Under the pieces are notes generated by a model, which saw only the letters and a program-made list of their open reading frames with translations, was not told the origin of the DNA and ran no database searches. Below are positions 32,139 through 41,050 of a DNA stretch of 64,000 nt, piece by piece. The translations under genes were made by a program, and so were the position numbers. How positions within the stretch are numbered: position 1 is the stretch's first letter; the number at the start of each line of letters is the position of its first letter. The DNA comes from Streptomyces sp. NBC_01429 (GTDB lineage Bacteria; Actinomycetota; Actinomycetes; Streptomycetales; Streptomycetaceae): the NCBI RefSeq assembly GCF_036231945.1, contig NZ_CP109599.1, positions 1,302,001 to 1,366,000 on the forward strand, read 5' to 3'.

Positions 32139-32672
32139 TCAGAAGAGGGTCGCGGTCTCCGTGGCCTGCGCTCCGGCCGACTCGAAGGCCAGCAGCCGCT
32201 GCTTCCGGTCGAGCCCGCCGCCGTATCCGGTGAGGCTGCCGGTCGAACCGATCACCCGGTGGCAGGGGACGATGATGCTGACCGGGTTCTTGCCGTTGGC
32301 CAGCCCCACCGCGCGCGAGGCGCCGGGCTTGCCGAGGGCCTCGGCGAGTTCGCCGTAGGAACGGGTCTCGCCGTACGGGATCTTCTTCAGCTCCTCCCAG
32401 ACCTCGCGCTGGAAGGGGGTGCCCGCCATCCGCAGCGGGAGGTCGAACTCCGTCAGCTCGCCGTCGAAGTAGGCGCCGAGCTGACGCGCGACCTCGGTGA
32501 AGGGACCGGGGTCGGGGACGCCGAAGGTCTCCTGGGGCGGACGGTGGCGGTGTTCCGTCATGTAGAGGCCGCTCAGGGCGCCGTCGGTGGCGACGAGCGT
32601 CAGCGGGCCGTAGGGGCTGTCGATCACCGTGTGGACGACCTGAGCCGTGTCCACGGTGCGCGGGGTGGTCAT
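32139..32672 (-). CDS. ogt: Methylated-DNA-[protein]-cysteine S-methyltransferase
   Basis: Suicidal DNA repair protein of 177 residues that removes methyl groups from O6-methylguanine. The acceptor cysteine is in ISIIVPCHRVIGS-type sequence (PCHRV), with the helix-turn-helix FQREVWEELKKIPYGETRSYGELA and asparagine hinge ANGKNP before it. GGYGGGLDRKQRLLAFE is the standard C-terminal signature. AAGGAG precedes the ATG by seven bases. It sits 43 bases downstream of the Ada-AlkA gene on the same strand, so the two alkylation repair functions form an operon. Confidence 0.95.
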   Translation of the reverse strand: MTTPRTVDTAQVVHTVIDSPYGPLTLVATDGALSGLYMTEHRHRPPQETFGVPDPGPFTEVARQLGAYFDGELTEFDLPLRMAGTPFQREVWEELKKIPYGETRSYGELAEALGKPGASRAVGLANGKNPVSIIVPCHRVIGSTGSLTGYGGGLDRKQRLLAFESAGAQATETATLF

Positions 32673-32715
32673 GGGGAATCTCCTTACGCGGATACCCGAG
32701 GGTGGTGGGGGGTGC

Positions 32716-34200
32716 TTACGTGGGAAGGCGGTTGATGGCGTGGTCGTCGGTGGCCCACAGGTACTGGACGGCGTACGCGCGCCAGGGCCGCCAGCCCGCC
32801 GCGCGCGCGGTGAGCGCGGCGGGGGTGGACGGCAGGCCGAGGCCCTGGGCGGCCCGGCGCATGCCGAGGTCGGTGGGGAGGAAGGCGTCGGGGTCGCCCA
32901 GCGCGCGCATCGCGATCACCTCGACCGTCCACGGCCCGAATCCGGGCAGCTCCGCCAGCTGGGCGCGCGCCTGCTCCCAGTCGCTGTCGGGTCCCAGCCG
33001 CAGCGAGCCGTCGGCGAGGGCCGCGACGAGCGTGGTGAGGGTGGTGCGCCGGGTGCGGGGCAGGGCCAGGGCCTCCGGATCGAGCGAGGCCAGCGCGGCG
33101 GGTGTCGGGAAGAGATGAGTGAGCCCGCCCTCGGGGTCCTCGACCGGCACCCCGTGCGCGGTCACCAGCCGCGCCGCGTGTGTCCGCGCGGCGGCGGTGG
33201 AGACCTGCTGGCCCAGTACGGCGCGTACGGCGAACTCGGCGGCGTCGACGGTACGGGGCACCCGCCGCCCCGGGGCCTTGTCGACCAGCGGCGCCAGCCG
33301 GGGGTCGGCCCGCAGCTGCTCGTCCACGGCGACGGGGTCGGCGTCCAGGTCGAGCAGGCGGCGGCAGCTGCTGATGGCCAGGGTGAGATCGCGCGGGTCG
33401 GTGAGCGAGAGCCGGCAGGCGATGTGGTCGGGGCGCGGGGTGAGCGCGGCGATGCCGTGCCCGTACGGCAGGGTGAGCGTGCGCCGGTAGGCCCCGTCCC
33501 GCCACTCCTCGACGCCCGGCACGGCGGTCGCGGCGAGGTGGCCGAAGAGGTTGTCCGGGGTGAGCGGCGCGCGGAACGGCAGGCGCAGCGAGATCACCCC
33601 TCGGGTGCCGTCGGCGGCGGAGGCGCGGGGGCCGCGCGCGGCGGCCCGGGTCCGCAGCTCGCTCGGTGCCTGCGCGAAGACCTCACGGACGGTGTCGTTG
33701 AACGCGCGGATGGAGGCGAATCCCGCCGCGAAGGCGACGTCGGCCATCGGCAGCGCGGTCGTCTCGATGAGCAGCCGGGCGGTCTGCGCCCGCTGCGCGC
33801 GGGCCAGCGCGAGCGGACCGGCGCCCAGCTCGGCGAGCAGCTGGCGCTCGATCTGTCGCGCCGAGTAGCCGAGCCGTCCGGCGAGCCCGGGGACGCCCTC
33901 GCGGTCCACGACCCCGTCCTGGATGAGCCGCATGGCGCGGGCGACGGTGTCGGCGCGGGCGTTCCACTCCGGGGATCCGGGGCTGGTGTCGGGCCGGCAC
34001 CGCTTGCAGGCGCGGAACCCGGCCTGCTGGCAGGCGGCGGCGCTCGGGTAGAACGTCATGTTCTCGGCCTTGGGCGGCACGGCGGGACAGCTGGGCCGGC
34101 AGTAGATCCCGGTGGTCAGGACGGCCGTGAAGAACCAGCCGTCGAACCGGGCATCGTTGGATCTGACGGCCCGTACACAGCGTTCGGTGTCGGTGTGCAT
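32716..34200 (-). CDS. Ada-AlkA fusion: methylphosphotriester sensor, AraC DNA-binding and 3-methyladenine glycosylase
   Basis: Protein of 494 residues with three modules. Residues 1-80 are the Ada zinc domain (GIYCRPSCPA and RACKRC supply four cysteines, one of which accepts methyl from phosphotriesters). Residues 90-185 are an AraC-type helix-turn-helix (LAGRLGYSARQIERQL, VAFAAGFASIRAFNDTVREVF). Residues 200-490 are an AlkA-like DNA glycosylase with the HhH motif LAELPGFGPWTVEVIAMRALGDPDAFLPTDLG, including the catalytic Asp in this motif. It senses methyl damage, activates repair genes and excises alkylated bases. ATG 34200 is preferred; ATG 34212 also fits but has a ribosome site only two bases away. 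Confidence 0.93.
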   Translation of the reverse strand: MHTDTERCVRAVRSNDARFDGWFFTAVLTTGIYCRPSCPAVPPKAENMTFYPSAAACQQAGFRACKRCRPDTSPGSPEWNARADTVARAMRLIQDGVVDREGVPGLAGRLGYSARQIERQLLAELGAGPLALARAQRAQTARLLIETTALPMADVAFAAGFASIRAFNDTVREVFAQAPSELRTRAAARGPRASAADGTRGVISLRLPFRAPLTPDNLFGHLAATAVPGVEEWRDGAYRRTLTLPYGHGIAALTPRPDHIACRLSLTDPRDLTLAISSCRRLLDLDADPVAVDEQLRADPRLAPLVDKAPGRRVPRTVDAAEFAVRAVLGQQVSTAAARTHAARLVTAHGVPVEDPEGGLTHLFPTPAALASLDPEALALPRTRRTTLTTLVAALADGSLRLGPDSDWEQARAQLAELPGFGPWTVEVIAMRALGDPDAFLPTDLGMRRAAQGLGLPSTPAALTARAAGWRPWRAYAVQYLWATDDHAINRLPT

Positions 34201-34549
34201 CGCGGTGCGCATGGCTCCATCATCCAGCACCGGCACCCTCCCGACTGGCGAGAAAACGACATCAGCCTTCGGCCGCCGCGGGCTTCGGCCCCGCGGTCCG
34301 GGCAGCGGCGGCTTCCCGTCGGAGCCCCGGTCGACCAGGACCCAGCGGTCGCCGGAAGCCTGTACGAACCCCGCATAGGCGCGTGCCCGCGGGCGGTCCT
34401 CGCCCGGCTCCCCCCGGGGCGGGGCGACGCACGACCGCGCCGTCGAGCGTCCGGGTCCCGTGTGCCCGTAACGGTGCCGGGAAGGGCCGGTCGTGCGCCG
34501 CGTCCCGGGCCGGCCCGGGACGGTACGGGACGGGAGGCCACCCGCAGGA
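34201..34549 (-). other. Intergenic region between FAD oxidoreductase and ada genes
   Basis: About 349 bases without a convincing gene. It should hold the ada promoter near 34213-34300 and a terminator palindrome at 34501-34522. A minus-strand open frame continuous with ada encodes a protein-like run (AYAGFVQASGDRWVLVDRG, near 34322-34378), but it lacks a start of its own and a clear family. Confidence 0.5.
34501..34522 (-). terminator. 22-base perfect palindrome after FAD oxidoreductase gene
   Basis: CGTCCCGGGCC (34501-34511) followed directly by its complement GGCCCGGGACG (34512-34522), 28 bases downstream of the oxidoreductase stop. As RNA it would form a GC-only hairpin with a minimal loop. 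Confidence 0.6.
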
Positions 34550-35965
34550 TCAGTCCTGGCGCAGCCGCCGCCACACCGCCTTCGCCGCGTTGTGCCCCGA
34601 CATGCCGTGTACCCCGGGCCCCGGCGGGGTGGCCGAGGAGCAGAGGAAGACCGCGGGGTGCGCGGTGGTGTACGGCGAGAGCGAGAGCTTGGAGCGCAGC
34701 AGGAGCTGGAGCCCGGAGGCGGCGCCGCAGGCGATGTCCCCGCCGACGTAGTTGGCGTTGCGGTCGGCCAGTTCGCGCGGTCCCGCCGTGGCACGGGCCA
34801 GCACCCGGTCGCGGAAACCGGGGGCGAAGCGCTCGATCTGACGCTCTATCGAGTCGGTGAAGTCGCCCTGCCAGCCGTTGGGTACGTGGCCGTACGCCCA
34901 GAAGACGTGCTTGCCCTCCGGCGCGCGCGACGGATCGACCAGGCTGGGCTGCGAGGTGATCAGGAACGGCGTGTCCGGCGCCTGCCCGCCCGCCGCCCGG
35001 CGCAGCGCGGTGCCGATCTCCCGGCTGCTGGGGCCGATCTGTACGGTGCCCGCCCGGCGCGGCTCCTCGGCCGTCCAGGGCACCGGGCCGTCCAGGGCGT
35101 AATCGATCTTGAAGACGCCGGCGCCGTAGCGGTAGCCGTCGTAGGCGCGGCCGAGGCCGACGATCCGGGCGAGGGCGGTCGGGGACGTGTCGAAGATGTA
35201 GGCGCGGGCGGGCGGCAGCTCGTCCAGCCGCTTGACCTCGTATCCGGTGTGGACGGTGCCGCCCAGGGCGCGCAGATACGCGGCGAGGGCGTCGGAGATC
35301 GACTGCGAGCCGCCGTGCGGCATCGGCCAGCCGCCCGCGTGCGCGGCGAGCGCGAAGACCAGCCCGACGGCGCCGGTGGCGAAGCCGCCCAGCGGGGCGA
35401 TGACATGGGCGACGAGCCCGGCGAAGAGTGCTCTGGCCCGGTCGTCGCGGAAGCGGCGCATCAGCCAGGTCGACGGGGGCAGTCCGACGAGTCCGAAGCG
35501 GGCGAGGGTGACCGGGTCGCGCGGCAGCGCGGTCAGCGGCAGGGACATGAAGTCCGTCGCGAACGAGTCCCACTTGCCGAGGAACGGGGCGACGAGCCGC
35601 CGGTACGCCCCGGCGTCGCGCGGGCCGAAGGAGGCGGCCGTCTCGGCGACGGAGTGCGACAGCACGGCCGCCGTGCCGTCGTCGAAGGGGTGCGCCATGG
35701 GCAACTCGGGGTGCAGCCAGTCCAGTCCGTACCGCGCCAGCGGCATCGTCTTGAAGACGGGCGAGCCGATACCCAGCGGGTGGACCGCCGAGCAGGGGTC
35801 GTGGCGGAATCCGGGCAGGGTCAGCTCCTCGGTCCGCGCCCCGCCGCCCACCGTCTCCTTGGCCTCGAACACGGACACGGAGAACCCGCGCCTGGCCAGC
35901 TCGACGGCGGCGGTCAGCCCATTGGGCCCCGCCCCCACGACGACCGCATCGAGCATCGACGTCAC
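34550..35965 (-). CDS. FAD/NAD(P)-dependent oxidoreductase (phytoene desaturase-like)
   Basis: Protein of 471 residues with an N-terminal dinucleotide fold [23 protein letters not shown] and the second flavin element [17 protein letters not shown]. The C-terminal [14 protein letters not shown] is the ribityl-binding signature of the phytoene desaturase/carotenoid isomerase group. The substrate is unknown; no carotenoid genes are near, and members of this branch are common orphan oxidoreductases in Streptomyces. GTG 35965 is chosen because GGAG is six bases upstream; ATG 35956 is an alternative. It is divergent from the nucleotidyltransferase-like gene, sharing about 130 bases of promoter region. 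Confidence 0.83.
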   Translation of the reverse strand: MTSMLDAVVVGAGPNGLTAAVELARRGFSVSVFEAKETVGGGARTEELTLPGFRHDPCSAVHPLGIGSPVFKTMPLARYGLDWLHPELPMAHPFDDGTAAVLSHSVAETAASFGPRDAGAYRRLVAPFLGKWDSFATDFMSLPLTALPRDPVTLARFGLVGLPPSTWLMRRFRDDRARALFAGLVAHVIAPLGGFATGAVGLVFALAAHAGGWPMPHGGSQSISDALAAYLRALGGTVHTGYEVKRLDELPPARAYIFDTSPTALARIVGLGRAYDGYRYGAGVFKIDYALDGPVPWTAEEPRRAGTVQIGPSSREIGTALRRAAGGQAPDTPFLITSQPSLVDPSRAPEGKHVFWAYGHVPNGWQGDFTDSIERQIERFAPGFRDRVLARATAGPRELADRNANYVGGDIACGAASGLQLLLRSKLSLSPYTTAHPAVFLCSSATPPGPGVHGMSGHNAAKAVWRRLRQD

Positions 35966-36095
35966 CTTCGGCTCCTCTGTCAGCTCTGTCAGCCACCGGC
36001 CAGGGACCCCAGGATATTCCCGGGCACCGACAGCCCGGGAGCGGGTACGGTCCGCGACCATGAACGCGCATGCGGACCGGCCGGTGGAGGCATCC

Positions 36096-36929
36096 ATGGA
36101 AGAAGTGATCGGGGCGATGGCGGCGCGGCTGACCGGGGTTCGGGGCGTACGCGCCGTGTCCCTCGGCGGCAGCCGCGCCCGGGGTGCCGAGCGCCCGGGC
36201 TCCGACTGGGACCTGGGCGTCTACTACCGGGGGACGCCGGACGTGGCGGCGCTGACGGCGCTGGCGGCGGAGGTGGCCGAAGGACCGGCGGGCTCACCGG
36301 TGGAGGTCGCGGGCCCGGGCGGCTGGGGGCCCTGGGTGAACGGCGGCAGCTGGCTGACCGTCGACGGCGTCGCCGTGGACTGGATCCTGCGCGATCTCGA
36401 CCGGGTGGAGCGGGTCTGGACGGACTGCCGGGAGGGCCGGTACGAGGTGGGGATCCAGCCCGGCCATCCCCTCGGCTTCTGGTCGCCCGCGTACGCCGGG
36501 GAGGTCGCGCTCTGCCGCGTACTGGCTGATCCGTACGGCGAGTTGACGCGTCTGCGGGCGGAGACGGCCGACTACCCGGAGCCGCTGCGGACGGCGCTGG
36601 CCGGGGCGGTGTGGGAGGCGGAGTTCTCGGTGGCCGCCGCCCGCAAGACGCTGGGGCGCGAGGGCGGCGCCGGCGGTGACGACGCGCTGTTCGTGGCGCT
36701 GTGCCTGTCCCGGGCCTTCGGCGTCCTCGTCCAGTGCCTGCACGCCCACCACCGGACGTGGTGCCTCAACGAGAAGGGCGCGACGGCCGCCGCCGCGGCT
36801 CTCCCGGACACCCCGCCGGGCTTCGGGCGGCGCGTCGCGGAGGCGCTGCGCGCGCCGGCCGCGCGGGCGGTGGCGGAGGCGGACGCGCTGGTACGGGAGG
36901 TACGGGCGGTGCTGGAGGCGGACGGCTGA
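36096..36929 (+). CDS. Nucleotidyltransferase-fold protein (DNA polymerase beta superfamily)
   Basis: Protein of 277 residues. [24 protein letters not shown] is the nucleotidyltransferase pattern GGSxxxG...DxD, with both metal-binding aspartates present (SDWDLG). A DUF4037-like helical C-terminal region follows ([21 protein letters not shown]). The substrate is not predictable; relatives include aminoglycoside nucleotidyltransferases and MNT-type antitoxins. ATG 36096 is supported by GGAGG six bases upstream. An earlier ATG at 36060 with a -10-like TACGGT before it is possible as a leaderless start. No HEPN partner gene adjoins it. Confidence 0.8.
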   Translation: MEEVIGAMAARLTGVRGVRAVSLGGSRARGAERPGSDWDLGVYYRGTPDVAALTALAAEVAEGPAGSPVEVAGPGGWGPWVNGGSWLTVDGVAVDWILRDLDRVERVWTDCREGRYEVGIQPGHPLGFWSPAYAGEVALCRVLADPYGELTRLRAETADYPEPLRTALAGAVWEAEFSVAAARKTLGREGGAGGDDALFVALCLSRAFGVLVQCLHAHHRTWCLNEKGATAAAAALPDTPPGFGRRVAEALRAPAARAVAEADALVREVRAVLEADG

Positions 36930-36940
36930 CAGCGGCGGCG

Positions 36941-37009
36941 GGCGGCGGGGCGGGTTCGGCGGCGGGCGGTTGACGGTTGGCGGTTGGCGGCGGGGCGGGT
37001 TCGGCGGCG
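36941..37009. repeat. 24-base direct repeat in intergenic region
   Basis: A 24-base G-rich sequence beginning GGCGGCGGGGCGGGTTCGGC occurs identically at 36941-36964 and 36986-37009 (period 45). Three copies of CGGTTG-like hexamers lie between. It sits between the nucleotidyltransferase stop and the TNT gene promoter. Confidence 0.9.
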
Positions 37010-37109
37010 TGCCCCCGGACGCGATGTCACTTCTCGCACGTGATCTACTACCCTCCGTCACTATTCCTCGTCGTTCGATGAGGCATCAGCCTGTGAAGGG
37101 ACTCGTTCA

Positions 37110-37826
37110 GTGAACCGAATGCGCACTCTCCTGGCCGGGCTGGGCATCACCGCCCTCCTGGCCATGGCGCCCGCCGCCCACGCGGCTCCCCCCGAGCGGC
37201 CGACGGAGAGCGGCCGGGCCGTGGCGTCCGCCCCGCCCACCGCCGCGATCCCGCTCCCGCCCCGGCCCGAGCCCTGCACCGGGAAGTTCCGGGACGACGC
37301 GCGGCTCGGCCCCGAGCACCTGCCCAACAGGTGGCAGGCGCCGGTCGGTCCGCTGCTGAAGGGCTACCACCGGACCGGGCATCTGTCACCCGCGGCCTTC
37401 CTGAAGAAGTACTGGGAGGGGCCCGCCGATTCGGGCAGCTGGAAGTACCCGCCGAACGACGGATTCGCCGATGTGAACGGCGTGCCGGACAAGAACGCCA
37501 CCGAGCTGCGCGCCGGTGAGCGTCTGGACCGGTTCGGCTCCGAGTTCGGCTCCTACCTGGCGCCCGCCGGTGACGCGTACGCCAAGCGTGCGCTGCCGCC
37601 GCAGAACCTCAACACCCGTGACGAGGCGTTCCCCTGCGACTACCACGTCTACAAGGTCGTCAAGCCGTTCTCCGTGTGGCAGGGCGGCATCGCCCCGTGG
37701 TTCGAGCAGCCGGGCCGGGGCCAGCAGATCAAGCTCGACCCGGTGTTCCTCGACCCGGGTCCCGGTGAGCGGCTGAGCGTGAAGTGGCTGCTGGACCACG
37801 ACTACCTCGCGCCGGCCGGCGCGTAA
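37110..37826 (+). CDS. Secreted TNT (tuberculosis necrotizing toxin)-domain protein, probable NAD+ glycohydrolase
   Basis: Protein of 238 residues. A clear signal peptide (MNRMRTLLAGLGITALLAMA, cleavage near AHA-AP at 24-26) is followed by a proline-rich linker and a C-terminal TNT domain. Visible TNT features are WKYPPNDGFADVNG, LDRFGSEFGSYLAPAGDAYAKRALPP (Arg and Tyr of the NAD site), and a C-terminal IAPWFEQPGRGQQIKL containing the candidate catalytic Gln. The family hydrolyses NAD+ and kills target cells when delivered inside. Here it lacks a large export module and is a stand-alone secreted protein. The 77-residue gene ten bases downstream may encode a partner. The GTG start has GAAGGG about ten bases upstream. 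Confidence 0.85.
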   Translation: MNRMRTLLAGLGITALLAMAPAAHAAPPERPTESGRAVASAPPTAAIPLPPRPEPCTGKFRDDARLGPEHLPNRWQAPVGPLLKGYHRTGHLSPAAFLKKYWEGPADSGSWKYPPNDGFADVNGVPDKNATELRAGERLDRFGSEFGSYLAPAGDAYAKRALPPQNLNTRDEAFPCDYHVYKVVKPFSVWQGGIAPWFEQPGRGQQIKLDPVFLDPGPGERLSVKWLLDHDYLAPAGA

Positions 37827-37836
37827 CGTCTCCGCC

Positions 37837-38070
37837 ATGGACCGCCACACGCTGCGGGCCGCGCTGAGCGCGGCCGGGGTACCCGACGGCTACTACCGCA
37901 TCGAGGGAGTCCATGAACCGGTCCCCACGCCCCCCGACTTCCTGTTTCTGCGCAGGGCCGGGGACGGGGCGTGGGAGACCGGGACGTACGAGCGCGGAGC
38001 GTACGAGGTCGTCGCCCGCGACCCGAGCGAACGCGCGGCGTGCGAGCGGCTGCTCGGGCTGCTCACCTGA
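37837..38070 (+). CDS. Small protein downstream of TNT gene, possible immunity or accessory factor
   Basis: Cytoplasmic protein of 77 residues (DRHTLRAALSAAGVPDGYYR, then FLFLRRAGDGAWETGTYERG, YEVVARDPSERAACERLLG). It has a mixed alpha/beta appearance and no membrane segment. I do not recognise a family. Only ten bases separate it from the TNT stop, so it must be co-transcribed. In polymorphic toxin loci such a small, tightly linked downstream gene is often the immunity protein. The known M. tuberculosis immunity factor for TNT is about twice as long and not evidently similar. The role is inference from position. Confidence 0.65.
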   Translation: MDRHTLRAALSAAGVPDGYYRIEGVHEPVPTPPDFLFLRRAGDGAWETGTYERGAYEVVARDPSERAACERLLGLLT

Positions 38071-38090
38071 CGTCCTGCCCACCTCACACC

Positions 38091-38122
38091 CCGCTCACCC
38101 GCCGTCCCGCTCACCCGCCGTC
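38091..38122. repeat. 16-base tandem duplication over a stop codon
   Basis: CCGCTCACCCGCCGTC is repeated exactly in tandem (38091-38106, 38107-38122). The first copy contains the stop (38095-38097) of the inositol-monophosphatase-like gene. The two copies cover its last eight or so codons and its 3' flank. Confidence 0.9.
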
Positions 38123-38985
38123 CCCCGGCCCCCGGCGCGCAGCCGCTCCCGTACCCGCCGCGCGGTCCGCGCGTCGCGCGCCGCCGTGAACGGGAGCGTG
38201 TTGCCGCCGGCGATGCGGTACGGCTCGCCCGCCAGCGTGGTCTGCGCGCCGCCCGCCTCCGTGACGAGCAGCAGCCCGGCCGCGTGGTCCCAGGCCAGCT
38301 CCCAGTTGAAGGCCACCGCGTCGAGCGTGCCGCGCGCCACGGACAGGTACTCCATCCCCGCAGCACCGCAGGGCCGGGCCTCGATGTCCGCGCAGTCCAG
38401 GCCGAGCAGCGCGTTCTTCTGCGCGTCCGACGTGTAGTCGGGGTGGGAGTGCGCGACCTTCAGGGCCGCGCCGGGCTCGGGGGCGCCGGAGTTGAGCCGG
38501 GCGCCGTTGAGGACGGCGCCCCGGCCCCGTACCGCGATCGCCATCAGGTCCAGGGCCGCCGCGTAGGTCCAGGAGGCCAGCAGCTCGCCCTGCTGCGCGA
38601 GCGCGACCAGCGTGCAGAAACCGGGCTCGCCGCGCACGAACTGGCGGGTGCCGTCCACCGGGTCCACGATCCACACGGGCGCGTCGCCGCGCAGCGCGCC
38701 GTAGGCCGCCGGGTCCGCGTGGACGGCCTCCTCGCCGACCACCGCCGAGCCGGGCAGCAGCTTGGTGAGGGCGGCGGTGAGGTGCTCCTCGGCGCGCCGG
38801 TCGGCGACGGTCACCAGATCGTGCGGGCCGCTCTTCTCCACGATCTCGTGCGCGGCCAGCTGCCGGAAGCGCGGCATGATCTCGGCCGCCGCCGCGGCGC
38901 GTACCGCCGCCTCGACGGCGGCCACGCCGGGGCCGTCGGCCGTGCCGCGCAGGGGAACCGTTCCGAACACTGAGTCATCGATCAT
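38095..38985 (-). CDS. Inositol monophosphatase family phosphatase
   Basis: Magnesium-dependent phosphatase of 296 residues. Metal-site motifs are VVGEEAV (GEE), WIVDPVDGTRQFVRG (DPVDGT) and WDHAAGLLLVTEAGG. DLVTVADRRAEEHL is the upstream family element. Relatives hydrolyse inositol phosphates, histidinol phosphate, fructose bisphosphate or 3'-phosphoadenosine phosphates; which applies here cannot be decided. The start at MIDDSVFG drops four residues of a longer frame. It converges with the TNT/77-residue gene pair. The C-terminal GGRGTAGERDGG tail coincides with a tandem sequence duplication. Confidence 0.88.
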   Translation of the reverse strand: MIDDSVFGTVPLRGTADGPGVAAVEAAVRAAAAAEIMPRFRQLAAHEIVEKSGPHDLVTVADRRAEEHLTAALTKLLPGSAVVGEEAVHADPAAYGALRGDAPVWIVDPVDGTRQFVRGEPGFCTLVALAQQGELLASWTYAAALDLMAIAVRGRGAVLNGARLNSGAPEPGAALKVAHSHPDYTSDAQKNALLGLDCADIEARPCGAAGMEYLSVARGTLDAVAFNWELAWDHAAGLLLVTEAGGAQTTLAGEPYRIAGGNTLPFTAARDARTARRVRERLRAGGRGTAGERDGG

Positions 38986-39039
38986 GTGCCCAGCCAATCA
39001 CGCCGCCGTGACGGGCAGCGGGGCGCACCGGGTGGCCGG

Positions 39040-40860
39040 TCAGCGTCCGACGGCGTAACCCTGCATGCCGCGCGGGTTCGCGGCGGCCGAGAGGACGCCG
39101 CTCGCCGGATTCCTGGCGACCGCGCACAGCCGCCCCTCCGACCAGGCCGGGCCGACGGTCACGTCATGGCCGCGGCGGCGCAGCTCCGCGATGACGTCCG
39201 GGTCCGTGCCCGCCTCCACGGTCACCGCGCCCGGGCGCATGCCGCGCGGGAAGAAGGAGCCGGGGAAGCTGTCGTGGTGCCAGTTGGGCGCGTCGACGGC
39301 GCCCTGGAGGTCGAGTCCGCCGCGTACCGGGGGCCGCAGGGCGAGCGCCAGGAAGAAGTGGGTCTGCCACTGGTCCTGCTGGTCACCGCCGGGCGTGCCG
39401 AACGCCAGCACCGGCACCCCGTCGCGCAGCGCGAGGGAGGGGGTGAGGGTGGTGCGGGGGCGGCGGCCCGGGGTCAGGGAGTTCGGCAGGCCGGGCTCCA
39501 GCCACGCCATCTGGAGCCGGGTGCCGAGCGGAAAGCCCAGCTCGGGCACGACGGGGTTGGACTGGAGCCAGCCGCCGCTGGGGGTGGCGGCGACCATGTT
39601 GCCCCAGCGGTCGACGATGTCGACGTGGCAGGTGTCGCCCCGGGTGCCGCCGTTCGCCGCCACGGTCGGCTCGCCGGCCCCGGGTGCCGTCGGCGGGTCG
39701 AGGTGGCCCCGGCCCGAGGCGACGGCGTGGGCGTGCGCGCTGAGCACGGGCACGCGGCCGTCGGGGCTGCCCGGCCGCAGGTCGTACGAGGCCCGCTCGC
39801 CGATGAGGGCGCGCCGCGCGGTGTTGTACGGCTCGGAGAGCAGCGTGCCGAGGGGGACGTCGGCGGCGTCCCCGTACCACGCCTCCCGGTCGGCCATGGC
39901 GAGCTTGGAGCCCTCGATGAGCCGGTGGACGTACGCGCCGGAGCCGTACGGCGGCAGGTCGGCGGCGCGCGGGGGCAGGAGCGCCAGCTGCTGGAGGAGG
40001 ACGGGGCCCTGGCTCCAGCCGCCCGCCTTGCAGAGCGTCCAGCCGTCCCAGTCGTGGGTGACGGGCGCCTCGTACGTCGCGGACCAGCCGGCCAGGTCGG
40101 CGGCCGTCAGGGTGCCGGTGTGCCGGGAGCCGCTGGTGTCCAGGGTCGGCCGGGCGGACTGCGCGAGCAGCGCCTCGGCGATGAAGCCCTCGCGCCAGAT
40201 CCGCCGGGCGGCCTCGATCTGGCCCACCCGGTCGTCCCCGCCCCGCTGCTCGGCCTCGGCCGTCAGCCGGCGCCAGGTCGCGGCGAGGGCGGGGTTGCGC
40301 AGCAGTGTCCCGGGCGCGGGCGCCCGGCCGCCGGGCAGGTACACCTCGGCGGAGGAGGTCCACTCCGTCTCGAACAGCTCCCGCACCGTCCCGACGGTCT
40401 CGCCGATCCGCTCGACGGGCGGGTGGCCGTCCTCCGCGTACCCGATGGCGTACCGCAGCACCCGCGCGAGCGGCTTCGTGCCGTGGTCGCGCAGGAGCAC
40501 CATCCAGGCGTCGAACGCCCCGGGCACGGCGGCGGCCAGCGGCCCGGTGCCGGGGACGAGTTCCAGGCCGAGGGAACGGTAGTGCTCGACGGTCGCCCCC
40601 GCGGGCGCGGTCCCCTGCCCGCAGAGCACGCGCACCTCTCCCCCGGCGGGCCCGACGATGATCGGCACCTCCCCGGCGGGCCCGCACAGATGCGGCTCCA
40701 CCACATGCAGCACGAACCCGGCGGCCACGGCGGCGTCGAAGGCGTTGCCCCCGTCCTCCAGCACGGCCATCGCGGACTGCGAGGCGAGCCAGTGGGTGGA
40801 CGACACCATGCCGAAGGTGCCCTGGAGAGTGGGCCGGGTCGTGAACCGCACCTGTGTCAC
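39040..40860 (-). CDS. Gamma-glutamyltransferase family protein, cytoplasmic type
   Basis: Ntn-hydrolase of 606 residues without signal peptide. The fold entry is GMVSSTHWLASQSAMAVLEDGGNAFDAAVAAGFVL. The expected autocatalytic Thr is in GDTCHVDIVDRWGNMVAATPSGG. LTPSLALRDGVPVLAFGTPGG matches the small-subunit signature. The YwrD-like branch may act as an acylase on unknown amides or on glutathione-like thiols. GTG 40860 is used, and GTG 40851 is possible. It is divergent from the lipoate ligase gene, with 184-190 bases between starts. A second, secreted GGT with a signal peptide is encoded at 51.7-53.5 kb; the two proteins are only distantly alike. Confidence 0.87.
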   Translation of the reverse strand: MTQVRFTTRPTLQGTFGMVSSTHWLASQSAMAVLEDGGNAFDAAVAAGFVLHVVEPHLCGPAGEVPIIVGPAGGEVRVLCGQGTAPAGATVEHYRSLGLELVPGTGPLAAAVPGAFDAWMVLLRDHGTKPLARVLRYAIGYAEDGHPPVERIGETVGTVRELFETEWTSSAEVYLPGGRAPAPGTLLRNPALAATWRRLTAEAEQRGGDDRVGQIEAARRIWREGFIAEALLAQSARPTLDTSGSRHTGTLTAADLAGWSATYEAPVTHDWDGWTLCKAGGWSQGPVLLQQLALLPPRAADLPPYGSGAYVHRLIEGSKLAMADREAWYGDAADVPLGTLLSEPYNTARRALIGERASYDLRPGSPDGRVPVLSAHAHAVASGRGHLDPPTAPGAGEPTVAANGGTRGDTCHVDIVDRWGNMVAATPSGGWLQSNPVVPELGFPLGTRLQMAWLEPGLPNSLTPGRRPRTTLTPSLALRDGVPVLAFGTPGGDQQDQWQTHFFLALALRPPVRGGLDLQGAVDAPNWHHDSFPGSFFPRGMRPGAVTVEAGTDPDVIAELRRRGHDVTVGPAWSEGRLCAVARNPASGVLSAAANPRGMQGYAVGR

Positions 40861-41050
40861 CTCACCGTTGGAACGGACGCTCCGCCGGCAGCAGGCTACC
40901 CACGTCCGGCGCGCGCGTGCGGAGCGGGTGGAGCGGGGCGGCCGGAGCGGGGCGGGTAGAACGGGCCTTACGGAATGAAGGCCCCGATCCGGGCGTTGTG
41001 GCTGGTCGGAGCCGGGCCGTTCGGGCCCGGGCGGACGCGGAGGCATGAGC

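Noticed and set aside
36060..36098. Earlier ATG (36060) for the nucleotidyltransferase gene
   Set aside because: A -10-like TACGGT precedes it, but the ATG at 36096 has an ideal GGAGG spacing and starts directly with the domain.
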